From NCBI GenBank assembly GCA_029945375.1, contig CM057057.1, forward strand, positions 1-64,000: a stretch of 64,000 bases of DNA, in the 5' to 3' direction. This DNA is from Agaricus subrufescens (lineage: Eukaryota; Basidiomycota; Agaricomycetes; Agaricales; Agaricaceae). The notes beneath the pieces are model-generated. The model saw nothing but the letters and a program-made list of their open reading frames with translations, made no database searches and was not told the origin of the DNA. The position numbers and the translations under genes were made by a program. The number at the start of each line of letters is the position of its first letter. The first letter of the stretch is position 1. Positions 22,207-32,800 of the stretch are shown piece after piece.

Positions 22207-22695
22207 ATGACGCGTAACAACAACAGGAGAAGTAACCGACGAGTACGGAGGAGACGAAATAACGGTCAAAATCCCGGAGGGTCGAGACAAGAAGAGGTAA
22301 GTACCGGTCTAAGTGAGGCTCGACGTCGGCTAATTTTATCAATAGGGGTTGGTGGTCGCCGTCGGCCCTGGGAGGGGGTCGACCGATAATGAGTTAGCTG
22401 AGCAACAAGCTCAGGGCACACATCTAGTTGAAAACATGGTCATAGGCATAAACGAGGCTTGGAATTTATCGGTGAGCAAGCGATGCACGTATATATCCTC
22501 AACGTCCGATCCTGACGATCACTATAGGAGACGCTCAGTGAAGAGGCCGTACAAGCCCAGAGCGAGAGATTGATGTCCTTTTTCGAGGGCGTCATTAGGA
22601 ACAGTTTGACAGATGCGCAGAATGAGGGCCGTGCAGTGATCAGGCCAGAGGATATTCAACGTGCTGTGAGGTCAATGGAGGAAGAGGAGGGTTAG
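22207..22695 (+). CDS. Candidate histone-fold protein with Arg-rich tail, 128 residues
   Basis: Exons 22207-22296, 22346-22471 and 22528-22695 are all phase 0 and give 128 residues. The N-terminus is very basic (MTRNNNRRSNRRVRRRRNN), like a histone tail. The C-terminus resembles helix 2, loop 2 and helix 3 of a histone fold: LSEEAVQAQSERLMSFFEGV, IRNSLTDAQNEGR, then VIRPEDIQRAVRSM. In histones and CENP-S/X or NF-Y-type proteins the last block reads like 'I.pEDvq.Al'. The segment LVENMVIGINEAWN before it may be a degenerate helix 1. If right, it would bind DNA or pair with another histone-fold partner in the nucleus. It is too divergent to assign to a core histone. An ordinary helical protein is the alternative. 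Confidence 0.55.
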
Positions 22696-22921
22696 AGTCG
22701 AGTGCCGGGATGTAGTACTACGTCTCCTTTGTTCTGTTGCACAGTGCCCTCTTGTTTTTTTTTCGCTATGTGGACTGATCGAATTTTAATTGAACATTAC
22801 TGGACAGCAATGGCAAGAAAAGAAAGAACTTTGTAAAGTTGGTAACGCTCAGAGCTTTCTTTGTTATAACTGAATGACATTCCATCAAAATATTTCTTCT
22901 ATTTCCTTTAAATGTCGCAAC

Positions 22922-23470
22922 ATGGATCCGGTTCAACCTTGTCTGAACAAGCGGGTCAAGGAGAAGGATTTCGAGGGGAGCGAAGGGCAGGAGAGCCTAT
23001 TAGAATGTCTCAACCCTGAGCAAAAAGAATTGCAACTCGCACTTGAGGTTATCTGTCATGGGTACCTCGGAGGAGAACTTGAGCGAGGGTATCGCAAGCT
23101 TATGTCATTGGTCCTCTGGGTAGTAGAAACCCAATGGAAGATCCCTAGTTTATGCAGATATGTGGACGATGTGTTCACTATTGCTAAGAATGGTGATATG
23201 GAGTTCTACAAACCCTATGGAAGGACGATGCCGAAGAATCAAGACCGTTTACTGTAGTGTTGGGACATGTGGGGCATTGATCACAACGACAAAAATCAAA
23301 CCAATGGATCCCATTTGACGGACGTTAGTTTTGACGTTGACGTCGACAATCTTAAAATCTTCTCAGTGGCTGGCGAACGGAGGAAGGAGCTTCTGAAGGA
23401 ACTAGATCTTTTCATTATTAGTGTTGGGACAGATGAGGCATCGTTCACAAAGATGATTCACTTGCGTTGA
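22922..23470 (+). CDS. Uncertain small gene
   Basis: A frame from ATG 22922 (MDPVQPCLNKRVKEKDF) runs 112 residues with charged, plausible composition (LNPEQKELQLALEVI) to a stop at 23257. A second open stretch, 23267-23470, contains GERRKELLKELDLFIISV and could be a further exon. No splice join is obvious, no family is recognised and no second copy is seen in the window. Low confidence. Confidence 0.3.
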
Positions 23471-24487
23471 TCATCTCAATCTCTTATTTTTCGCCTCAGA
23501 CTTCGACGACATTTTTTTCCTTGCGATTCTGTTAGTAAGGTTCGTTGGTTTGCTGCAGCTTGGGGAGTTGGTGTATCCAGATGACAATGAACTAAAAAAG
23601 CCACGTAAGATGATTCGACTTAATATAGTAAGGCTCGCCGCTTCAAATGTACAATGCAACTCCCATTCCATAAAACCAACCGCTTTTATCTAGGAAATCA
23701 AGTCACATTCAACCCAAACGTTTTCCTTCCAATCCTATTCGTGCAGTGGCACGATATCTCCACCATAGATGCCGACGCTACACTCATGAACGTGACTTGT
23801 GGGTAATAGAAAATGGAGGGAAACCGATGCGTGTATAATTCCTCGCCAGGTTGGGTAACCTGTCAATGATAACAGTTCGATCATCCATGCTGATGAAAGA
23901 CACAAAGAATGCTTATATGATCTCACCGAGCGTGTAGCAGACACTTTCTATGCTCACAGCAGAGAGGCATAGTTCCGTTTTGGTAAGCGCAGCGGGACGG
24001 AAGTGTGGGTGGAGATTTTGAGGAGATTGGAGGAGAGAAAGAGATGACGGAGAGGGTAGTTGTTTGAGTGTTGAAGGAAGTACTAGATGCGAGGGATGGG
24101 TACCTTGTAAAACTAGGTCAAGACAAATATTGCGAGTAGTGATCATTGGAATCAAGTTCACAACGTACCGAGGAAGACTCATTCACAAACAGAGTCTGAA
24201 TAGCATCAATACGTGTAGTGATATCCTCGAGAATTACGGAATGTCCAATGTAGCCACTTTCTGAGGAAGGGCAGTAATAAATGACCGAACATGATTGAAG
24301 GCGGTGACTCAATCAGAGGCGAGCATGCGAGTTCCACCTCCTTTCATAAAGAGAATGAAGGTGAAGGTGGGATTCGATCGTCCTTCTGATGTTACATCGC
24401 TTAACTTCATGGAGATTTGAAGAGTTGTGAAGGAGGCGGTGTACAGAGGTTCTGGTGAGGGAAACCGCGCAGGTCACCACAGCCTTT

Positions 24488-24590
24488 TTGCATCTGAGGA
24501 GGGGCACCACGGTGGTCGTCTTCTGCCTTTCCGTCCCAAGCGTCTGAGGAGGGACACCACGGTGCTCGTCTTCTGCCTTGCCGGCCCATG
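24488..24590. repeat. 52-bp tandem duplication
   Basis: Two copies of a unit containing GGGCACCACGGTGGTCG or GGACACCACGGTGCTCG and then TCTTCTGCC, spaced about 52 bases. Confidence 0.8.
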
Positions 24591-25320
24591 ACCTTCTTCA
24601 CACAAGTAACGGAACACAAATCTAGACAGGTATTCAGTATGAGACAGCAAATTGAACGATTCCTTTTCCAAATTTACAAGATATACCTGCAACCGTTCTC
24701 CAAAGGGCTGTCCAACTTTGATCCACCAGTACACGGGATATTTGACTACAGGGAACCATACCTCTCGTTGTTCTGACTGGTGTCAATTCGAGCCGAGTAC
24801 ATCTCCTAAGGCTCTCACGCAAAGACTCTATTATATCTGCTGCTCTTTCCGCGTCATCTCAGTCCGAACTCTTTCCAGAGAATTCAGAAACTTGGAACAG
24901 GAGTTCTCTAATCAGGACAACGATTGCTAAGAATATGTTAGTGATCAATGGTAACTAATCTGCACTTTAAGGATAGACATACATACCCTGATATGCTTTA
25001 GTATGTTGAACATATTCCGCTCCAGGTAAGGCAGGAGTAGATCAATTGCTTCCATGGAGTAACTGCTATTGAAGATGCGCAAGGGGAGGCCTTCAGTATT
25101 GGCAACTCTGCCGGAGACGATTTCTGGCAGAGGAGATGAGGTTGGAAGTCAGAGCGACAAAACAAGGTAGCTAGGCCAAACGCGCAGCATCATCGACTGT
25201 ATCATCTCACGCGTTTAGTTCTCTACATGTCCCATGGGTCATTTCATTGCAACAGAAGAACCCTCCTCTTGCTTCGCAGACTTGGGGACCCTAGTAGTAA
25301 GTAACTACGCCAGTAGCACT

Positions 25321-25366
25321 ACGTGACTTCCATCTGTCCATCGTCGAACGGATGGAAGTCACATGA
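25321..25366. repeat. Hairpin of the dispersed TGACTTCC family
   Basis: GTGACTTCCATC and its exact complement GATGGAAGTCAC flank a short loop. Related single arms occur near 6293, 17583 and 63070. Confidence 0.75.
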
Positions 25367-25767
25367 TATCAATGTTATGTCTCGCATGACTTCAATCAGA
25401 CTAATAATATACGAGAGAAAACATAAAGTAATATATGTTAATATGAGAAACCATGCGTGGTCGATTCCGTTATTTTGTGTAGATGTGCATCTGGGGGGAG
25501 AGTCGCGCTTGAGATAAGTATATAGCTCATACATTAATTTGCGCATAAAGATACAGCTTTTGAGTATGCGTGAGTAGCGTCATCCCACTCTGACTCTGTT
25601 TATTCCATTATACGGGGCCATAAACTAACGCCTGTAATGTCTACTCGCTCGCTGTGTTGCAAGGGGGTGACATGTCATGTCGTGACTGCCTATTTAAGGC
25701 CGCCGTGCAGGACGATTTAAAGTTATCGTCTCTTGTTCACTTACCCCTACCTCGCCACAAATCTATC

Positions 25768-26284
25768 ATGCAATCAACAATCGATCAAGTTTCCTCTGGA
25801 GAAAAAAACGACGCTCCTCCGGCCCCTACTTCAATGGAAGATCAAGCTCCGCCGCCGCCTACTGGTCAATCAAAAATGCGAATATATCTATCCCCATTCG
25901 TTCGTGAAAAGGGTATCTGGGAGGGCACCCGCTTGCGAGCGACGATTCATAAAGGAGTGAGAGAAGTCTGGGGGGAGATTGAAGAGATAATGAGAAATGA
26001 AGGGGTTGTGGGTCCTATAACTGGAGTGATCGTGTAAGTCTATTAATAACCGCAGTCTGGGTATTAATTAGCGGATATCAAAAAGGGCCGGTATTCATGG
26101 TGAGAATGACGATGAAGGCGCACGAGCCACAGTGCGCTTTTACGATGACCGCAGGATCGAATTCGCGACAGTACACGCATTCCCGAGCGAGTTGAAGAAG
26201 AGCGTGTTGATGCGGGGATTGAATGGGAATTTGAATGGGTGGGTTAAGAAAACATTACGCAGCAGGGTGAATGTGACATTGTAA
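25768..26284 (+). CDS. Small unknown protein, family S, copy 2
   Basis: ATG 25768 (MQSTIDQVSSGEK). It has a Pro/Ala-rich head, then MRIYLSPFVREKGIWEG, LRATIHKGVREVWGEI and NEGVVGPITGVIV, matching the 21436 gene block for block. After an intron (acceptor near 26073) comes GARATVRFYDDRRIEFATVH and LMRGLNGNLNGWV, stop 26284. The exon 1-2 phase is not certain. Shared intron position and sequence make this a true paralogue, about 4.3 kb from its relative and in the same orientation. Function unknown. Confidence 0.63.
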
Positions 26285-27447
26285 GTTTTTCTCTATTACT
26301 TGGAAAAGATCCTTACTGACCTATCTGTAGACGTTAGTATATCAACTCATGTACGGCGTGCTATGATGTAGACATCCAGGTTTAGGTGTCGGTATAGATA
26401 ATAGGGGTGAGCCTTGTTGGTGGGGCGTATTGACAGTATGTGGACCATTGTTATGCCGCTCTATGTCTTAAAGGCAACGATCAGGGCGGAAAATGCGGTC
26501 ACAGGCCATTGCTGTGGCTCCTGTGTTGCGGGTTTGGTAAGTCTTTGTGTTGTACTTTCCATACGTGATATCTGACTGCTGCTGTTCGAGCTGACTCTCG
26601 CTCAAAAAGAGAAATGTCTCCTACGACCTCAACAGGTCTTTACATCTAAATCCATGATGTTTTCTTGCACAAAAGTTGTGAGCACATGTAAAACTGACTA
26701 TTTTCAAGTGTTCTGCATCAGTTGGGGGTTATACGTCACCGGTGCAAGGGCTGTAAAGGTCCGCACATGTACTATCATATATGATACATCTGCTGACAAC
26801 CGTTTAACTTGCGCAGTATGGATGTTAGATTCTTGGCTGTTACGGTGTGAGACTATCTCGCTCAGCTAATACTCTTCATCATTGCGGTTCTAGACGTATA
26901 AGTAGTGCAACATTTCTTTCACTGCTGAACACCACTACCACCTCTCACACGACGAGGACTACTTCTTCTCTCAATATCATTGCTATCACGCATTCATCTT
27001 TGATTATGTTGCATAAAGAAAGAGTCTGGCGGCATTTGGGAGGTAGCTTAGGGATCTGCTTGCACTCACAGTATGATAGTAGACTATTATTACGAAGCAG
27101 AGCATGTGTTCAATACAAGAAAAAAGTTTCTAAACATTGACCGATGCAATTTCACGACACGATAACAGACTGAGTTACAATGCGCATGAAGATACTACCC
27201 TCTCATATGACTTAAAAGAGACCAAAAAAAAAATTGATTCTTTTCGTGATACAGACAAAAAAAAAAGTGTATTCGACAATGCATCAAAGAAGTTATATGT
27301 CCTAAAGGCCACTGCAAAAAATTGACACCGCGCATAAGAACAGCAAGGGGCTCAGTCTGCCATCCACTTCCCAACAGCTGGCTTGCTTCTCGCCCTTCAT
27401 AGGTCCTCTTCTTCTTGTTTTTTGACCTTATAGTGAGGTGAAAGGCG
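26285..27447. other. No gene recognised
   Basis: Short frames only, with A-rich runs near 27220-27260. Nothing convincing was found on either strand. Confidence 0.45.
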
Positions 27448-28217
27448 TCATCCGCTTATGCCCCGGTCTTGGTCCTGTCTTGCTTCAAATTGAGTAGAGA
27501 GCTGCTCCAGAGCCCCAGTGTTATTTTTTATATGCTGCTCAAGACTATCCATTTGGGCGACCATGCGCTCCATCTTAGAGCTGCACTCTCTCACCGCCTT
27601 GCTGAGGTCTTCGATAGCAGCAACGGTCTCTTGATGGACGATTGCTGTCTGCTGGAGTGCTGGGACAGCATCACCCAGCACGCTTGAACGACCCGGGAAC
27701 AGAGGACGAGGTGAATGTGAGGCATAGCTGAGAGGTGTAGTCGCTCCTGATCGCCCCTCAGGGGCAGGAGGAGGATTGATACTAAGAACTGTATGTGTTT
27801 CGTTAACGATTGAACTGCGCGGATCGTCCTTTTTCTTACTTGGAGAGTGAGTGCGAGTAGAAGAATTGTTGCACTGAGGTCGCGTATAAGGAGATCTAGA
27901 GGCGGCCGGCCCAGCATTCGAAGTCTGGGACTGAGCTGACCCCCGATTGCTGGGCCACTTGCGACTGCGTGGATGCAAGGGTATTTCAACGTGCGTCATC
28001 CGCAAACGCACCTGTATGCTGTTAGATTGCGTTTCAAGGTCGTGGTTCGTATACTTACCCGCCGAGTAGGCCGAGTAGTGGTCAACTCGCTCGCTTGTGC
28101 ATCCTTCAATTCATTGTACTCAGTCTGCGTAGCCAAGATTTCTTGTTGTACAGGTGCCACGGTCCTTTCTTGGGACCCAGGGAGTGAGGAAGTGTCTGCT
28201 CTTCGCGTGGTAGGCAT
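27448..28217 (-). CDS. Coiled-coil protein of unknown function, two exons
   Basis: Starts at ATG 28217 (MPTTRRADTSSLPGSQ). Exon 1 holds a short helix (QQEILATQTEYNELKDAQ). A GTAAGT intron near 28060-28010 leads to exon 2 (MTHVEIPLHPRSRKWP), a Ser/Pro/Thr-rich linker (RTHSPSKKKDD), and a C-terminal coiled coil with heptad spacing (AIEDLSKAVRECSSKMERM ... MDSLEQHIKNNTGALEQL). It ends DRGISG, stop 27448. About 240 residues, no catalytic motif. It could be a scaffold protein or a gag-like remnant, but no CCHC knuckle or neighbouring pol is present. Confidence 0.55.
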
Positions 28218-29630
28218 GTGTCAAAAAGGCGTATGAAAAATTCAAGTTCACGTTCGTGTCTATGTATTTTTAAGTTTTGCATTGTTTTTCATTTCCGTCT
28301 TTATGTGTCCAATAAACTTGGAACGTGTTATATTGCTTCTCCGATCTTCTTCTTCTCAAACAATCAATTCCTTGACTGACAATTACCCTCAAGGTAGTGC
28401 TACTCGTGTTCCTCTAATTTTCTCAAGCCGCCTTACTTCTACTATCAATTGCTTAACTGATCTCGGTTTCCATGCCAATTAAGCTCATTTCTTGATAACA
28501 ATGCTCGATCTCTTGCTGGCTTCTGTTCATTTCGGGGTTAAGTCTAATTGGCTGTATTGACTGGCACAATGCGCGTTTTCTTAACGCTCAGTACCAACAC
28601 CTGATTATCTCTTAGGATTATGATCCGTGTCCCTGCAAGCATCCGGATCCAACATGGCGGACCATGTGGGGTTTTATGAATGATCCGAGACAGTGGCTCA
28701 TGGAAATTAGTTTACTCCTCGGATCCGTGTCGCGCATCGCATGGTGCTTAGATCGTTTTGAATAGTATTGCTTTATACACTTCTGTCTAGACAAAGAAAA
28801 GTAATAATATCAGTCAGGGGTAATAATGAAAGATAAAAAAAAAAAGTAGTATCAGTACGATCATGGGGCTATATTGGTAACGGAATCTGATCAGGATTAA
28901 TTGTGTCCAGGATGGGATGAAGCGGATCACTGCCTGTTGATGTGTGGAGGTGCCTGTTTTTACCTTCTTGAGCACTGAAAGCGAGTGAGCGGATATGGGT
29001 GATCTCAACAGTGATGAGCATTGATGTGTTGATGGGCCATTCAGTCGGCTTGACCGTGGAATTTGGACAGCAATGATGGCGGTGATGCGACCAGTGATGG
29101 GAGAGCGTGAGAACAGGTTCAATTCAGTTGGCAAGTAACTGATTTTGGCATTCTTGACCATGGGACAGTTGTGCCGTTGATGCGGGTGATTCCAACAGTG
29201 ATGTGAGAGTGTGGGGATATCAGGCCGTTTATGCCGGTGATGCAAACACTGATGTGGATGGCGCGGAACAATTTCAATTCAGTTGGCAGAACTCCTGTTT
29301 TGGCATTCTTGAACGTGGGGATGGCATGCCGTTGATCCTGGTGATGCAGAAAATGATGGGAGGACGATGGGATCAATTTCTATTCAGTTGGAAAAACTCC
29401 TGAGTTTGGATTCTCGGCTGTATTAGGCTGCCGAGGGGCCGTGAGAGGTCCGATGGGACCGTGGGTGCAAAGAATACTGGGTATGGTAGTGTGATCCGAC
29501 GCGTGGGTCCAAGAATACTAGGAAAGGAAATTGCAGATCAAAACCAAGTATCTCTTTATAGCGAATCCTACTACATATAGTAATTTCGATGCAGGGACGA
29601 ATGCAAGCTGCATTCCCGACTTTAGAATAT
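28218..29630. repeat. Intergenic; degenerate tandem repeat at 29090-29400
   Basis: About 28980-29400 contains diverged repeats of a unit with TTCAATTCAGTTGGCA, TTTTGGCATTCTTGA and GCCGTTGAT, seen at about 29107, 29272 and 29376 with spacings of about 165 and 105 bases. Short minus-strand frames here follow the repeat and are not genes. 28218-28980 shows nothing recognisable. Confidence 0.6.
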
Positions 29631-29784
29631 TAGGTCTCTAACGATGACGTAAGCCTGATGAGTCTTTTAAAGACGAAACGGGCGGTGCGGGGTATTTTAC
29701 CGCCGCACCCGTTGCGCCCACGTCGTCTCCAACTCAGTGTTATATCGCGCCCCGACCTTCGGCCGGTGCGCTCTTCCTAACCCC
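29631..29784 (+). repeat. Element flanking repeat (pLTR) 1, 154 bp
   Basis: Identical by eye over 154 bases to 34291-34444. It ends in CTTCCTAACCCC, a telomere-like junction, and passes straight into the 5' region of the ORF. This is the arrangement expected for a tandem-derived pseudo-LTR. Confidence 0.92.
29643..29727 (+). ncRNA. Hammerhead ribozyme, type I, copy 1
   Basis: The core CTGATGA (29655-29661), GAAA (29675-29678) and GTT (29711-29713) are in the right order, with predicted cleavage after 29713. Stem I: GATGACGT pairs with ACGTCGTC (one G-U) plus GC/GC around an internal loop. Stem II: GTCT with AGAC. Stem III: CGGG/CCCG, TGCGG/CCGCA and GGTA/TACC. Hammerheads in Penelope-like elements are established; activity here is inferred. 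Confidence 0.85.
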
Positions 29785-29838
29785 CTACAACACTCAAGAG
29801 CTTCTTCTCCCCGCTACCCCCACTCGACCATCACCGCG

Positions 29839-32800
29839 ATGCCGCCTGCCGCCAAGTCGACATCCTCAAAACGCCGAGCTGCCCCCAGCTCCTCTTCTCA
29901 AGCCGGTCCCTCCAGGACCGCCTCTCATCGGAGAGGATCCCCCGCCGCCGCCACTACTCTCGCGATGACTCGTTCATTGCGGGGCATGAAGTTGGCAGAG
30001 AATGGGCAGGTTCTCCTGTCCCGTTCTGGGGAAGACTCAGCCCACCAAGCCGTCATCGACGGCTGCGGGAGTTTGGCAGAGTTACTCGGTTGTGTGCCCG
30101 GTTCATACCGGGACGCCCTCCGCGACTTCTTGGCTAACGCCATGAAGACCCGCCGGCAGTGGCATTCCGTGCAGGCCCAGCTCGACAAGTTCGAGCGTGA
30201 TAAGGCCGCCGGCCACATCCCTCCAGCCATCAAGATGACAGTTCCGAGTATTCAATATACGAAGAACTTCATCGCTGCCAACCCGACCGTACGCAACGGT
30301 ATATCGGAGGCTGCAGCTAAATTCCAAAGCGATGCGCTTGACGGCTTAATTGCCAACAAGCGCAAGGAACTGCAGTTTTTGGCAGGTGGATGGGAGATCT
30401 ATCGCGAAACCATCCCTACCGTCTCCGCTGATGGAGACGCCCCCATGCCAGGGCAGGGGGATGATGATTTCATGACCCCGCAGTTCGTCGAGCTTCTCGC
30501 TACGCTGCGTGGTGTCTTCGATCGGGTTTTCCGATCGGCGAAGGTCCCCATTTGGTCGACCAGTGGTGAGCTCGCCCACGGTCACCCACAATTGAAGGGC
30601 TGGAAACAGGACGAAGGACACTCGTCCGTCTTCGCGGATTTGTTGAGAGACATCCCCGCTCTTGTCTCCCGTGCCGTAGCGTTAGTTGATGACGCTATTC
30701 TATTCGAGGGAGAGAAGAAAAAGAAGAAAGAGCAATTGCAGAAAGAGACGCTAGACGATGTGGAAGAACACATCTCCGCTGCGTCGATCCAGTCTATGGT
30801 CGACAAGCGGGTAGCCGCTGCTCTCAAATCTGTTAAAGGGAAGGGAAAGGGCAAGGTCAGTGAAGCGTTCTCCCCGCTTCAATATCATCCTGATAACTCG
30901 CCCATACTAATTCCTATTCCAGCAAAATCTGCCCAAGAAAGGAAAGGGACCCGCTCAAGCGGGCCCCTCTTCGGAGGCCGCAAAGCCGAAGAAGTCGGAC
31001 AGTCGTCGACGTCGCGAAGGGAGGGCGAAAGCTCAAGCCGCGAAGAAAGCGTCAACGAAAAAACAAGACAAGAAGGGAAAGAAGAAGGCGAACTAGCGGA
31101 TGGTGAGTTCGCGATCGTTATACGCGATCCTTCTTCTTCTTTCAAGTGGGATGTTCCCGCTTCGTATCCGGACTGGTTACTAACGGTACCCTTCTCGCGC
31201 GCAGCACGATATATTGTAGAACGGACTCCTATTGTAGTTTTAGAGTCATTGCGTTACCGTTCTACAATACATATGATTGATTGTGACTTACCGCGTGAAT
31301 TTGCGTGTCAGTTGAGTCTAGGCATGAAATATATGATGCCTACTAAGTTGAATAAGAATATCATCTTATCAGCGTGGAGCGATTTCGTCGATCGTCTCCG
31401 CTGGAGTATTTATCATAGAATACGACAGTCAACTGAGTATATAGACGACTATGACCCAGATTTTGCTTTTCAGCGCCGCGATCCTCGGAAAGCCGCTGAA
31501 CCGCTTGATCGTGGTTTTGAGTACGGCATCCAAGAAGGTGGTCGGGTCATCAATGAGATGATTTCGCATATGCCTGAGGATGATTCTTCTATCGGTGGCC
31601 GCATAGGTCGAGCCCTTCAACCGTCGGTAGCCGAACTCCGTGACTATTTGATTTCCAACAATCTCGTGGTTTTAGTCACTGATAAAAACCTAGGTAGCGC
31701 AGTTACCACCCGCTCGTGGGTCATAGATAATACCTTGAAGATGCTAAGTAATCAGGACGATTACACCGAAATCCCCAGAGATGGTGCTCTTGCCATTCTC
31801 AAGGATAAAGTCTCTATAATGGAGAACCTATCGGAGCGTTCAGACGGGTTGCAGACACAGCTTCCAGACTTTTTTCGCTGTAATATTCCGGAGTCAGATG
31901 ACGATTTATTGTCTACTGTACCAACGTTCTATGTGATCCCTAAAATTCACAAGAATCCGGTTAAGGCTCGTCCGATATTACCGTGTCACAGCGTTATACA
32001 AGGACCTGCTGGTAAGTTTGTGTCGAAGATGCTCAAGCCGATCATTGAAAAACAGTGGAGTATCATCCACGGTTCTAAAGATTTGGCTATAAAACTGAGC
32101 AAACTTCATCTTCCGTACGTTAAGACGATTAACGGAGTGCAGAAAAGACTTCACCTAGTTACAGGCGACGTCGTCGCCTTTTATCCACATGTTGACGTGA
32201 ATAAAGCGCATTCCTTTGCGCTTGAAGCGTTCCTTTGGTATTTGGCTTCGGAGCGTGAGGATTTATCACCTTACAGCGATGCTCCAGCGTGGGCGTATCT
32301 TTTTATGCAAGCGCTATCTGCAGCGGATGATGATTTATTATGTACATTTCAGGGTAGATGGTTTAAACAGGCCCGAGGTTTGGCAATGGGAGTGGCTTCA
32401 TCGCCTGATCTCGCCAACCTTTATGGATGCCATTTTGAGGACGCCGCTAAGGACGTCCTCTGCTCTGAGTCTATTCCGTTCTACGGTAGATACATCGATG
32501 ACGTGTTAAGCATTGTTTATGCTAGTAATGAGACTGAGGCTTGCGCCTTACTTCAGGACACTGTCAAGTTCGATGGGTGTACATTAGAGTGGTCAGCATC
32601 GTCCGATCATCTCGTCTTCCTAGATATGACACTCTTTATTGAAGAGGGCAAGTTATTACACAAGCCTTATAGGAAGCCGCTGAACCACTTCGAACGTATC
32701 CCATGGATCAGCTCTCACCCGTTATATGTCAAAAAGGGCACATTTACGGGCGAACTGAGCAGGTTAGCTACGCTATCCTCGAGATTTGACGATTTCTCGA

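Larger units (their letters stand above)
23471..25767. other. Gene-poor stretch with two short repeats
   Basis: No gene could be supported. It holds a 52-bp tandem duplication (24488-24590) and a hairpin (25321-25366), plus a TATTTAAG box near 25690 that probably serves the next gene. Confidence 0.45.
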
